A stretch of DNA of 64,000 nt, taken from positions 1,798,001 through 1,862,000 of the forward strand of contig NZ_CP063982.1 of assembly GCF_022811525.1 (NCBI RefSeq). Direction: 5' to 3'. The translations under genes were made by a program, and so were the position numbers. The notes beneath the pieces are model-generated. The model saw only the letters and a list, made by a program, of their open reading frames with translations, had not been told where the DNA came from and searched no databases. Below, one piece after another: positions 1 through 7,323 of the stretch; positions within the stretch are counted from its first letter, which is position 1; every line of letters starts with the position of its first letter. The DNA comes from Orrella daihaiensis (lineage in GTDB: Bacteria; Pseudomonadota; Gammaproteobacteria; Burkholderiales; Burkholderiaceae_B).

Positions 1-1155
1 AGCTATGGGGAGAATGAAACGCAGGCCATGAAAGTCATTGAAGGGGTCGCCCTAGAACACGGACTCCATTGCCAGTGGGATGACGCAAGCAACCTTTGGA
101 TTTCCCTGACGCAAGCGAATGCTGGTCCCGCTGTCGTGATCGGATCACACATGGACTCGGTGCCCGAGGGCGGCAACTATGACGGATTAGCCGGCGTTCT
201 TGCCGGACTGTTAGTGCTTTTGCAGTTTAAGGCTGAAGGCGTGTGGCCTGCACACCCGGTCAAAGTGTTGGCATTGCGGGGGGAGGAAAGCGCTTGGTTT
301 GGCAAAGCCTATGTAGGCTCACTCGCGCTCACCGGCCAACTCTCTTGTGCGGACCTTCAGCTCAAGCACCGGGAAACAGGACAAACATTACAAGAAGCCA
401 TGCAAAATCTGAATATCCCGATACAGAAGGTGCAAGGCGGTCAGCCGCTCGTGGATTTGCAATCAATCAGCGCTTATCTGGAACTTCATATTGAGCAGGG
501 GCCAGCCATGGTTGCACGCCATTGGCCAGTCAGCCCGGTAACCGGAATCCGTGGAAACATCAGACACAACCGAATTCGATGCCTCGGCGAAACGGGGCAC
601 TCAGGCGCAGTCCCTCGGTGGTTGCGTAAAGATGCCGTTCTTGCCGTAGCTGAGCTTCTATCTCGGCTCGATGAGCACTGGCGGGTTCTGCAGCAAATGG
701 GCTTGGATTTGGTGATGACCTGCGGAATCCTAAGCACAAACGCCCGCAGTCATGCTGTATCAGTCATTCCTGGTGAAGTCGAATTCAGCTTTGAAGTTCG
801 CAGCCAAAACGCGGAGACACTGGAACAGTTCTACCAATTGATGCGCAATGAGTGCGAACAGATTGCTCAGGGACGCGGCGTGCGGTTTGAATTTGACCGC
901 AAATTGTTCACCCGCCCAGCGGTCATGGATCCCGTTTGGATCAACAAACTTTTACAAGCTTGTATAGCCCAGGGCATAGATACTGAGACCATGCCAAGTG
1001 GCGCCGGTCATGATGCTGCTGTTTTTGCTAATCTCGGTATCCCAAGTGGCATGCTATTTATCCGAAATGACCGCGGTTCCCACAACCCGAACGAAGCGAT
1101 GGAAATTGAGGACTTCATGCTGGGTGTTAATGTACTGAAGTCAGCTTTGTTGTGA
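1..1155 (+). CDS. M20-family N-carbamoyl-amino-acid hydrolase / allantoate amidohydrolase, 5' truncated by the window edge
   Basis: Metal-dependent amidohydrolase of the hydantoinase/carbamoylase (AllC-like) branch of family M20; members remove N-carbamoyl groups from amino acids or ureido compounds. The frame is open to base 1, so the N-terminus lies outside the window; an ATG at 28 is internal by family alignment. Counting from that ATG, metal and catalytic residues are visible: GSHMDSVP (H41, D43), YDG (D52), the EES pair (E86-E87), HIEQGP (154-159), SGAGHDA (H328) and SHNPNE (H352). The lid/dimerisation domain lies between about 170 and 285. It ends before a perfect hairpin at 1306-1332. 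The substrate cannot be told from sequence; allantoate, ureidoglycolate and carbamoyl amino acids are all possible. Confidence 0.88.
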   Translation, partial: SYGENETQAMKVIEGVALEHGLHCQWDDASNLWISLTQANAGPAVVIGSHMDSVPEGGNYDGLAGVLAGLLVLLQFKAEGVWPAHPVKVLALRGEESAWFGKAYVGSLALTGQLSCADLQLKHRETGQTLQEAMQNLNIPIQKVQGGQPLVDLQSISAYLELHIEQGPAMVARHWPVSPVTGIRGNIRHNRIRCLGETGHSGAVPRWLRKDAVLAVAELLSRLDEHWRVLQQMGLDLVMTCGILSTNARSHAVSVIPGEVEFSFEVRSQNAETLEQFYQLMRNECEQIAQGRGVRFEFDRKLFTRPAVMDPVWINKLLQACIAQGIDTETMPSGAGHDAAVFANLGIPSGMLFIRNDRGSHNPNEAMEIEDFMLGVNVLKSALL

Positions 1156-1305
1156 ACGCGAACATCGCAACCAGACTTTAGCTTGATTCCGATATACAAG
1201 TAGCGAAGCTACAACCCCAATTCATATACTTATTCGCAGGGGATCAGTAACTTTTTCTGCTAGCGACATCTTGCTAGCACCGATTACCGATAAAGCTTTC
1301 GCCAT

Positions 1306-1332
1306 AAAAAAGCAGCCACGGGCTGCTTTTTT
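1306..1332. terminator. Perfect 12-bp hairpin, bidirectional Rho-independent terminator
   Basis: Arm 1306-1317 (six A then GCAGCC) pairs perfectly with 1321-1332 (GGCTGC then six T) around an ACG loop. The A run on one side and T run on the other let it act on both strands: for the M20 hydrolase transcript on plus, and for whatever tRNA-Asn copy once lay to its right on minus. Confidence 0.8.
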
Positions 1333-1337
1333 AATTT

Positions 1338-1382
1338 TGGCTCCCCAACGTGGGCTCGAACCGGGGACCTACGGATTAACAG
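1338..1382 (-). repeat. Partial tRNA-Asn copy (3' half), probable attachment-site remnant
   Basis: These 45 bases match the 3' half of the intact tRNA-Asn gene (2115-2159), from the anticodon loop through the encoded CCA, in the same orientation, with two differences (positions 1350 and 1363). Similarity stops just past the anticodon loop, so D-arm and acceptor 5' strand are missing and no tRNA can form; the differences also break the T-stem. Partial 3' tRNA duplicates are the usual scar of site-specific integration at a tRNA gene. The hairpin at 1306-1332 sits 5 bases from its end, as a hairpin also sits 8 bases from the intact copy. No integrase is present. Confidence 0.85.
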
Positions 1383-1494
1383 CGTAGGATAAATGTAGAA
1401 AGTTTTTGTATTTCATTAGGTTATGTATGAAAGATCTGGTCGTGTAAAAAACCGTGCAATGACAGATACCGAATCCTCTGTACATCGAATTCGC

Positions 1495-1522
1495 TTGAAA
1501 TTTCATTTATCGGGTGTACAAT
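1495..1522 (+). promoter_or_regulatory. Promoter of brnTA (sigma70-like)
   Basis: TTGAAA (1495-1500), 16-base spacer, TACAAT (1517-1522). The expected start point, about seven bases past the -10 box, falls at the brnT ATG (1530), so the toxin message may be leaderless. A TGTACA palindrome overlaps the -10 box (1515-1520) and another lies 36 bases upstream; both could be antitoxin operators, which is inference. Confidence 0.6.
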
Positions 1523-1529
1523 AATTTCA

Positions 1530-1808
1530 ATGCGGATTGAGTATGACCCTGAAAAGCGCAACACTACCTTGAAGGAGCGTGGTTTGGATTTCGCACGAGC
1601 CACTGAGGTATTTCAGGGAGTACATTTCACTGCTCAAGATATCAGATTCCAATACCAAGAAGATCGATTCATAACCGCAGGATGGTTGGATGCTCGATTG
1701 GTGGTTTTGGTATGGACACCTCGCGGCGAGGCCCGTCGCATCATCAGCATGAGGAAAGGAAATGACCGCGAAAAAGCGCTCTACGCCCGCCACTTGGAAA
1801 GATCCTGA
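1530..1808 (+). CDS. brnT: BrnT-family ribonuclease toxin
   Basis: 92-residue protein of the BrnT (DUF497) family, type II toxins with a RelE-like fold that cleave RNA and arrest translation. Family landmarks seen: N-terminal EYDPEKR, the following helix with GLDFARATEVF, a central strand with AGWLDARLVVLVWTPRG, and the C-terminal RRIISMRKGNDREK segment carrying the basic/polar active-site positions. Length is typical. No Shine-Dalgarno precedes ATG 1530 and the promoter -10 box ends 8 bases upstream, consistent with leaderless translation. The 3' end overlaps brnA by 47 bases in another frame. The module lies between a partial and an intact tRNA-Asn, suggesting horizontal arrival. Confidence 0.9.
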   Translation: MRIEYDPEKRNTTLKERGLDFARATEVFQGVHFTAQDIRFQYQEDRFITAGWLDARLVVLVWTPRGEARRIISMRKGNDREKALYARHLERS

Positions 1809-2037
1809 CGACGCACCAGAACTAACAGAAGACTTTTTCAAGAATGCCGACTTATACGAAGGCACCAAACTTAAAAGTAAAACGCGAGGCAGACCGAAGT
1901 CTGCTTCGCCCAAAGAGCCGGTAAAACTGCGATTGGACGCTGATGTGCTTGCTGCCCTGCGTGCCAGTGGCGAAGGCTGGCAGACACGAATCAATGATGC
2001 CTTGCGTGCATCTTTAAAGTTAGCCGGACAACTTTAG
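1762..2037 (+). CDS. brnA: BrnA-family antitoxin
   Basis: 91-residue BrnA antitoxin. The N-terminal half (DPDDAPELTEDFF) is the flexible toxin-binding region; the C-terminal half carries the ribbon-helix-helix-like DNA-binding segment RGRPKS, KLRLDADVLAALRA, GWQTRINDALRA. Family members neutralise BrnT and repress their own promoter as dimers. The start at 1762 has a strong Shine-Dalgarno (GAGGAAAGG) inside the end of brnT, so the antitoxin can be translated independently and probably better than the toxin. A long hairpin at 2067-2106 ends the transcript. Confidence 0.9.
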   Translation: MTAKKRSTPATWKDPDDAPELTEDFFKNADLYEGTKLKSKTRGRPKSASPKEPVKLRLDADVLAALRASGEGWQTRINDALRASLKLAGQL

Positions 2038-2066
2038 AGTCAAACGCTTGAAATTCAACGCGGGCG

Positions 2067-2106
2067 AAAAAATAGCCGTCTTTCTCGCAAAAGATGGCTA
2101 TTTTTT
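2067..2106. terminator. Bidirectional terminator between brnA and tRNA-Asn
   Basis: Arm 2067-2082 pairs with 2091-2106 (16 base pairs including one G-T), loop of 8. A six-A run and a six-T run flank the GC core, so the hairpin can end brnA on plus and tRNA-Asn on minus. Confidence 0.85.
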
Positions 2107-2114
2107 GGATTGCT

Positions 2115-2190
2115 TGGCTCCCCAACCTGGGCTCGAACCAGGGACCTACGGATTAACAGTCCGGCGCTCTACCGACTGAGCTATTGGGGA
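2115..2190 (-). tRNA. tRNA-Asn (anticodon GTT)
   Basis: Minus-strand cloverleaf of 73 bases (2118-2190) plus encoded CCA (2115-2117). Acceptor TCCCCAA pairs with TTGGGGA, discriminator G; the anticodon loop reads CTGTTAA with GTT; the T-arm has TTCGAGC between CCTGG and CCAGG. A promoter lies at 2205-2234. Its 3' half is repeated in degenerate form at 1338-1382. Confidence 0.97.
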
Positions 2191-2204
2191 CCGGAGAAGC
2201 GAAG

Positions 2205-2234
2205 ATATTAGCACTGAAACCGAGTGCTTTGCAA
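2205..2234 (-). promoter_or_regulatory. Promoter of tRNA-Asn
   Basis: On the minus strand: TTGCAA (2234-2229), 18-base spacer, TAATAT (2210-2205), with the mature tRNA 5' end 14 bases past the -10 box. Good match to sigma70 spacing and sequence. Confidence 0.6.
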
Positions 2235-2289
2235 ATCGACGAGACCTCCCTGTACCGACGCCCGATTCCTCAATTAGACCCACGCGTCG

Positions 2290-2320
2290 TTGGGGCAATC
2301 TTTTTTCAATCTGCTAGAAT
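2290..2320 (+). promoter_or_regulatory. Possible promoter of tRNA-Thr
   Basis: TAGAAT (2315-2320) lies 9 bases upstream of the mature tRNA 5' end. The best -35 is TTGGGG (2290-2295) with a long 19-base spacer, so the -10 element is the better supported half. Confidence 0.4.
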
Positions 2321-2329
2321 TCGGGCTAC

Positions 2330-2405
2330 GCCGATGTAGCTCAGTTGGTAGAGCAGCGCATTCGTAATGCGAAGGTCGGAGGTTCGACTCCTCTCATCGG
2401 CACCA
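2330..2405 (+). tRNA. tRNA-Thr (anticodon CGT)
   Basis: Full cloverleaf: acceptor GCCGATG pairs with CATCGGC, discriminator A (2402), encoded CCA (2403-2405). The anticodon loop TTCGTAA gives CGT at 2363-2365, reading ACG codons. The T-loop has GTTCGACTC. Confidence 0.97.
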
Positions 2406-2620
2406 ATCAGCTTTGGTACAGCCTCAAGCCCATCTCGAAATTTTCCCTCATCCGGTATAACCGTCGATCTTGACGCGAGCGATCTTTAGCTTCAATCTAG
2501 ACCCAACGATAAGACAGTGCCGCAAATCAACAACGCAATAGTCATTTTTTGCGCTCGGCTATTTCGCACTCAGCCTTGCTCATAAAAGACACGCTCGTTG
2601 ACGCCGTTGGGAGCAAAACA
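2406..2620. other. Non-coding stretch upstream of the 3-hydroxy-acid dehydrogenase
   Basis: No gene is supported. An in-frame ATG-like upstream extension (from 2549) is rejected because the conserved protein begins at 2621. A good -35 match TTGACG (2470-2475) has only a poor -10 partner, so a promoter for the downstream pair is possible but weak. Confidence 0.4.
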
Positions 2621-3556
2621 ATGAAAATCGCTGTAATGGGTACGGGTTTGATTGGACAAGCATGGGCTATTGTGTTCGCGCGCGCAGGGTTGCCAGTCAA
2701 ATTATGGGACGGCAATAACGAAGCGCTACAGAATGCGACTGCGATTATCGCAAAGCAACTGCAAGAACTTCAGACGCAGGGATTGGTCAATCATGCCGCG
2801 GATGCGTTGTCGAATATAAAAATCGCATCTACGCTGGAACAAGCGCTTGAGGGGGTGGATTATGTTCAAGAAAACCTTCCCGAAGATGCTGCCATCAAGC
2901 GTACTTTTTATGCTCTCATCGACACCATGGCGGCTCCAGAAACCATCCTGGCCAGCTCTACATCAAGTATTCCAGCTTCGGTCTTTACCGAATCTCTAGC
3001 AGGAAGGCACCGTTGTCTTGTGGCGCACCCGGTCAACCCGCCATACCTAGTCCCTGTTGTGGAACTATGCGTTTCTCCCTGGACGAGCCCCAATGTACTG
3101 GAGCGCACAAAGAGCTTAATGAACCTGGTCAACCAAAAACCCATCACGGTGAATCGCGAAGTCGAGGGATTTGTGCTGAACCGGCTTCAGGGTGCTTTAC
3201 TGAGAGAAGCATTTCGCCTAGTTGAAAACGGTGTAGTCAGCGTGCAAGACTTAGACACGACGGTCAAAGATGGACTGGGCTTGCGGTGGTCATTTATGGG
3301 GCCATTTGAAACCATTGACTTGAACGCACCCAACGGTCTGAAAGATTACTGCGAACGATATGGTCCGATGTATCAAAGCATTGCTGCCGAACAAAGCCAC
3401 ACTGAACCATGGAGCGATGATCTGATTAACGAGGCTGAGAAGCAACGGCGCCAACAACTGCCACACAATCAGCTGCTTAATCGCAGGCTTTGGCGTGATG
3501 AACGACTGATGGCCTTGATCAAGCACAAGCTTGAACATGAAGAATCAAATAAATAA
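2621..3556 (+). CDS. NAD-dependent 3-hydroxy-acid / 3-hydroxyacyl-CoA dehydrogenase (lambda-crystallin / carnitine-dehydrogenase-like)
   Basis: 311 residues. Rossmann motif GTGLIG at 7-12, the catalytic HPVNPP (H136), and GFVLNRLQ (N187) show the 3-hydroxyacyl-CoA dehydrogenase superfamily. The single-domain size and the QENLPED signature place it with L-gulonate 3-dehydrogenase (lambda-crystallin) and carnitine dehydrogenase, which oxidise free 3-hydroxy acids rather than CoA esters. The start at 2621 follows GGGAGC and begins at the conserved first strand. The next gene, 30 bases on, is a beta-keto-acid cleavage enzyme, the logical consumer of the 3-keto acid formed. The true substrate is unknown; L-carnitine is one option but no other carnitine gene is nearby. 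Confidence 0.85.
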   Translation: MKIAVMGTGLIGQAWAIVFARAGLPVKLWDGNNEALQNATAIIAKQLQELQTQGLVNHAADALSNIKIASTLEQALEGVDYVQENLPEDAAIKRTFYALIDTMAAPETILASSTSSIPASVFTESLAGRHRCLVAHPVNPPYLVPVVELCVSPWTSPNVLERTKSLMNLVNQKPITVNREVEGFVLNRLQGALLREAFRLVENGVVSVQDLDTTVKDGLGLRWSFMGPFETIDLNAPNGLKDYCERYGPMYQSIAAEQSHTEPWSDDLINEAEKQRRQQLPHNQLLNRRLWRDERLMALIKHKLEHEESNK

Positions 3557-3586
3557 ATTCAATTGAACCACTCGGAATAAATACAC

Positions 3587-4519
3587 ATGGCAAGCAAACG
3601 AAAAGTCATTGTCACTTGTGCTGTCACTGGTGCAATACACACCCCATCCATGTCCAAAGCATTGCCAGTCAGTGCGGATCAAATTGCCGATGCAGCGATT
3701 GAGGCTGCTGAAGCTGGCGCTGCGATTTTGCACTTACATGCCAGGGACCCCATCAACGGCAAGCCATCGCAGGATCCAGAACTATTTCGACCGTTTCTCG
3801 AGAAAATAAAGGCAAACACTAACGCCGTTATAAACATCACAACTGGCGGCAGCCCACACATGACGGTAGAAGAACGAATGCGCCCGGCCATGACATTCAA
3901 GCCTGAAATAGCATCGCTGAACATGGGATCCATGAATTTTGGGTTATTTCCAATGCTTGACCGATTCACGGCGTTCGAACATGAGTGGGAGCGCGAACAT
4001 TTGGAAAAAAGTCGTGACCTGGTTTTTAAGAACACCTACAAAGACATTGAAACGATATTACGCATAGGCTCGGACAACGGCACACGTTTTGAATTTGAGT
4101 GTTATGACATCAGCCACTTGTACAACCTGGCTCATTTTATGGACAAAGGTCTAGTGGCTGGACCAGCATTCGTGCAGTCGGTATTCGGTATCCTCGGCGG
4201 TATCGGGCCTAACCCGGAGGACCTCATGCACATGCGTCGCACGGCTGACCGTTTGTTCGGCAACAACTACCAATGGTCAATATTGGGCGCCGGCCGTAAT
4301 CAAATACCGCTGGCCACAATGGGTGCCGCGATGGGCTCTAATGTTCGGGTCGGCCTAGAGGATTCTCTCTGGATTGAGCAAGGAAAAATGGCTTCATCCA
4401 ATGCCGAGCAGGTCTCGCGCATTCGCATCATTCTAGAGGCACTTAACTTGGAGATTGCAACACCTGACCAAGCGAGGCAGATATTAGGACTCAAGGGCCA
4501 TGATCAGGTAAGTTTTTGA
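3587..4519 (+). CDS. Beta-keto acid cleavage enzyme (BKACE, Kce family)
   Basis: 310 residues of the BKACE family (3-keto-5-aminohexanoate cleavage fold). These TIM-barrel zinc enzymes join a beta-keto acid with acetyl-CoA to give acetoacetate and a new CoA thioester. Seen: CAVTGA with T14, zinc ligands in LHLHAR (H49, H51), R53, NITTGGSP, and GLEDSL (E258, third zinc ligand). Full length. Read with the preceding 3-hydroxy-acid dehydrogenase it suggests 3-hydroxy acid to 3-keto acid to acetoacetate plus an acyl-CoA. The family is known for diverse substrates (dehydrocarnitine, 3-keto-5-aminohexanoate, beta-ketoadipate and others), so the substrate stays open. Confidence 0.92.
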   Translation: MASKRKVIVTCAVTGAIHTPSMSKALPVSADQIADAAIEAAEAGAAILHLHARDPINGKPSQDPELFRPFLEKIKANTNAVINITTGGSPHMTVEERMRPAMTFKPEIASLNMGSMNFGLFPMLDRFTAFEHEWEREHLEKSRDLVFKNTYKDIETILRIGSDNGTRFEFECYDISHLYNLAHFMDKGLVAGPAFVQSVFGILGGIGPNPEDLMHMRRTADRLFGNNYQWSILGAGRNQIPLATMGAAMGSNVRVGLEDSLWIEQGKMASSNAEQVSRIRIILEALNLEIATPDQARQILGLKGHDQVSF

Positions 4520-4569
4520 GGGCCTGCTGTTTGGCTAAGTGACAGCGCTTGATACCCTAAACGTCTTCA

Positions 4570-4878
4570 TCAGATTTTCATCGACAAAAAGTGGAATGAC
4601 AAAGACTTCCCATGCATATCCAGGTTCAACGAGTCGTTTACGCCACCATCAAGCACATCATCCATTACAAAATTCATCGCATGAAGCTTGGGTAACAAAT
4701 AACGCTTTACCGCACTCGGACGTCGACTTGCAAAATGTGCAGCCACTCGCTCTTCAGTCAGTGCCTCCACGAGTTTGGGATAATCGGCAGGCTCAAATGC
4801 GATGACGCTAATATTGATTCGATTGCCCTTGTCGCCTGTTCGGGCGTGGGCTAACTCATAGAGTGTTACATCAGACAT
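4570..4878 (-). CDS. AtuA-like small domain protein (ferredoxin-fold partner of AtuA)
   Basis: About 102 residues beginning MSDVTLYELAHARTGDKGN. The ARTGDKGNRINI motif marks the small AtuA-like domain that in many bacteria is fused to, or encoded next to, a DUF1446/AtuA protein. Two adjacent ATGs are possible (4881, 4878); AGGGGG at 4890-4885 gives better spacing to 4878. The gene begins about 10 bases after the stop of the AtuA gene, so the two are probably translationally coupled and work as a complex. Biochemical function is not established for the family. Confidence 0.85.
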   Translation of the reverse strand: MSDVTLYELAHARTGDKGNRINISVIAFEPADYPKLVEALTEERVAAHFASRRPSAVKRYLLPKLHAMNFVMDDVLDGGVNDSLNLDMHGKSLSFHFLSMKI

Positions 4879-4888
4879 CATTAGCCCC

Positions 4889-6238
4889 CTATAGAAACTC
4901 GAATGTTGCTGGCAAGTACTCACGCTTGAGCAAGCAAGAGGTTGTGGACAACCTTTGTCGCTTGTTCACCCGAACACCACCCCCGGCTGCTGGACCACAA
5001 GTCCAGAGTGCGGTTACTTCACGCAAAAGTGCCTCGATTGGCTCAAGCTCAAGATGTTGGGCAGCTACTCTGGCACGCACGTCGGTTGGTTCACCGATAG
5101 CAATCGAATCAAGCATACGATTCGCGTCGTCATTAAAAACACTGCATACCCCAATCAAATCGCAGCGCAACTCTAGGCCATGCAACATACCCAACCGCTT
5201 TTTTAATGTCTGCAACGCCAACTCAGCTCGAGCACGAGCATTCGGGCCTGCATATGAAATTTCTCCCTCACCTAGCCAACCCCCGTCAAAAAACACATTC
5301 GCTTTGAGAGTGTCGGTTCGGGGGTGCCCCTTGACACCAGAAAGCCTGACAACGTTAGGCTCTAATTCAGCCACTTCGGCGTCCGAAATGTCGGCCACTA
5401 CGTCCGGGGTGATGTAAGCGCTCGGATCATGGACCTCGTAAAGCAGTTGCTCCTTGACAGTTCGGACATCAACCAACCCGCCTGAATTATCAGCCTTGCT
5501 GATTAAACAGGTGCCATCAGCAAAGATCTCCGCAATCGGAAACCCAATGTTTTCCATTCCAGACACATTTTTTTTACCAGGATCCGCAAAATAGCCACCC
5601 GTTACCTGTGCCCCGCACTCCAGCAAGTGCCCGGCCATGCTCGCCCCAGCCAATAAATCCCAATCATCAATAGACCAACCATAATGAGCGATGACTGGCC
5701 CAAGCGTCAAAGACGGGTCAGAAACTCTACCGGTCACCACAATCTGTGCGCCTGCCGCAATGGCCGCTGCGATCTCATGCGCCCCTTGATAGGCGTTGGC
5801 ACATACAAATCGTGCTTGATCAAACTGCTCACCGAGGTGCTGCGCAATCAGTTCTTTACCATGCCCATCGGACAAATCGTCACCACTAACAATTGCAACT
5901 TTGGGGCGTGGCAATCCTAGTTCCTGCGCCATCTCCAAGATCCGTTGGCCTGCGGCAGTTGGATTTGCGGCTCCAAAATTTCCAACGATGGTAATTCCGT
6001 TAGCCAAACAATCAGCCAATATCGGGCGCAATTCGAGTTCCATCAAGGGCTCGTAGCCCATTTTTGAATTGTTGCGTTTGCTCAGTTGCTGCTGCGCAAG
6101 CGTGCGTTCACCCAGGTTTTCAAAAATAAGCGCTGCAGGGCCTGACCTGCGAATCAGGGTTTTGACAACAGGCAAAGCGGCGTCGGTACGATCGCCAGAA
6201 AACCCTGCCCCGCAACCTACTAATATGGTGTCTCTCAT
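4889..6238 (-). CDS. AtuA family protein (DUF1446)
   Basis: 449-residue member of the AtuA/DUF1446 family, first named from acyclic terpene utilisation in Pseudomonas; its enzymatic role is unproven. Family features: N-terminal GCGAGFSGDR, a GNFGAANP motif near 90, SGDDL, VTGRVSDPSLTLGP, GGYFADP, SGVKGHPR, and EISYAGPNA toward the C-terminus. The small AtuA-like partner follows immediately. No other atu genes (carboxylase, citronellyl-CoA dehydrogenase) are present, so terpene use is not indicated. Upstream on the same strand lie an HMG-CoA-lyase-like enzyme and an MFS carrier, probably one catabolic operon. Confidence 0.88.
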   Translation of the reverse strand: MRDTILVGCGAGFSGDRTDAALPVVKTLIRRSGPAALIFENLGERTLAQQQLSKRNNSKMGYEPLMELELRPILADCLANGITIVGNFGAANPTAAGQRILEMAQELGLPRPKVAIVSGDDLSDGHGKELIAQHLGEQFDQARFVCANAYQGAHEIAAAIAAGAQIVVTGRVSDPSLTLGPVIAHYGWSIDDWDLLAGASMAGHLLECGAQVTGGYFADPGKKNVSGMENIGFPIAEIFADGTCLISKADNSGGLVDVRTVKEQLLYEVHDPSAYITPDVVADISDAEVAELEPNVVRLSGVKGHPRTDTLKANVFFDGGWLGEGEISYAGPNARARAELALQTLKKRLGMLHGLELRCDLIGVCSVFNDDANRMLDSIAIGEPTDVRARVAAQHLELEPIEALLREVTALWTCGPAAGGGVRVNKRQRLSTTSCLLKREYLPATFEFL

Positions 6239-6361
6239 AAGTATCGTTTGATTATTTTTCGTACTGCAAGGCTACCGCAGAGCCCCGCAGCTCGCAATTC
6301 AGATTTAAGCAATACATAAGTTAGAACCGTTTGAACCAAGTGCCATTTCTGATCAGCCAGG

Positions 6362-7279
6362 CTATTGGGTGCGTTTATTCAGAATCGCTTTGGCCACCCT
6401 GGAATTTGTCGGGCGACCTAGCTTTTCGCTAATGTAAACACCGACATCGACAAGCGCATCCAGGTCAACACCAGTATCAAAACCCATGCCATGCAACATG
6501 AAGATGAGGTCTTCACTGGCAACATTACCCGTCGCTCCCTTGGCGTAAGGACATCCTCCCAGCCCAGCCACTGAGGACTGAAAGTTCCAAATACCAAGTT
6601 CCATCGAGGCCAAAGTATTGGCAAGCGCTTGTCCATACGTGTCATGAAAATGCCCCGATATGTCGTCTGTCGCGAAATGCTCAAGGGTCGCTTCAATGGC
6701 CCGTTGAACTTTCAGCGGAGTTCCGACACCGATGGTATCTGCGACGTCCACACGCTGCACGCCAATCTGCTTCAGGAGTCCAGCCAAATAACCCACCTGC
6801 TTAGGAGAAACATCGCCCTCATACGGGCATCCAACTGTACAGCTCATCGCACCCCGAACCGATATGCCCGCAGCCAACGCCGCCTGGACCACCGGCTCAA
6901 ATCGCTCAACGCTGTGCGCAATGCTGCAATTGATATTTTTCTGACTAAAGGCTTCGCTAGCAGCCCCGAACACGACAATTTCATCCGGACGATCCAGTAT
7001 GGCCGCCTCGAAGCCCTTCATATTAGGCACAAGCACAGAGTATTTAACGTTCTTATCTCGCCTCAGTCCGCTCATTACCTCATGATTATCAGCCATCTGA
7101 GGTATCCATTTCGGCGACACGTAGCTTGTCACTTCGATTTCCTGCAAACCAACAGCAGCCAACTTTTGCACCAGCTCAATTTTGACTGCTGCGCTCACTA
7201 GTTGCGGTTCGTTCTGAAGCCCGTCGCGTGCTGAAACATCTAGCACTCTGACTTTGTGCGGCATGCTTTGCTTACTCAA
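6362..7279 (-). CDS. Hydroxymethylglutaryl-CoA lyase family protein
   Basis: 305-residue TIM-barrel aldolase of the HMG-CoA lyase family, which splits HMG-CoA (or related 3-hydroxy-3-methyl acyl-CoAs) into acetoacetate and acetyl-CoA. Seen: RDGLQNE (18-24), EVTSYVSPKWIPQMAD, HFHDT (H209, H211, D212), and GLGGCPYAKGATGN with the catalytic C242. The first codon is TTG at 7279, backed by GGAGAGG five bases or so upstream; the alternative ATG at 7264 lacks good spacing. It sits 44 bases downstream of the MFS gene and about 120 upstream of AtuA on the same strand. Activity on HMG-CoA itself is likely but not certain given the unusual context. Confidence 0.9.
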   Translation of the reverse strand: MSKQSMPHKVRVLDVSARDGLQNEPQLVSAAVKIELVQKLAAVGLQEIEVTSYVSPKWIPQMADNHEVMSGLRRDKNVKYSVLVPNMKGFEAAILDRPDEIVVFGAASEAFSQKNINCSIAHSVERFEPVVQAALAAGISVRGAMSCTVGCPYEGDVSPKQVGYLAGLLKQIGVQRVDVADTIGVGTPLKVQRAIEATLEHFATDDISGHFHDTYGQALANTLASMELGIWNFQSSVAGLGGCPYAKGATGNVASEDLIFMLHGMGFDTGVDLDALVDVGVYISEKLGRPTNSRVAKAILNKRTQ

Positions 7280-7323
7280 ATCCTCTCCTCATCAGGGAAA
7301 ACAAATTGGACTGAGGCACCGAC

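Larger units (their letters stand above)
1156..1529. other. Intergenic stretch with terminator, partial tRNA-Asn and brnTA promoter
   Basis: No protein gene is supported here. Bases 1156-1305 show nothing recognisable. Then come a perfect hairpin with an A/T flank (1306-1332), a degenerate 3' half of tRNA-Asn (1338-1382), about 110 AT-rich bases with no recognised element, and a promoter just upstream of brnT (1495-1522). Two TGTACA palindromes lie at 1479-1484 and 1515-1520. Confidence 0.6.

Noticed and set aside
1338..1382. A second tRNA gene
   Set aside because: Only the 3' half of tRNA-Asn is present; D-arm and acceptor 5' strand are missing and the T-stem is broken.
1527..1994. 155-codon open frame on the minus strand
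   Set aside because: It lies antisense to brnT and brnA, which have family matches, a promoter and a ribosome site.
2621..4519. L-carnitine degradation operon
   Set aside because: The dehydrogenase and BKACE pair fit in principle, but the carnitine thioesterase, transporters and betaine genes are absent, so the substrate is left open.
4863..5417. 184-codon plus-strand open frame
   Set aside because: Antisense to the AtuA gene, whose protein is conserved along its whole length.
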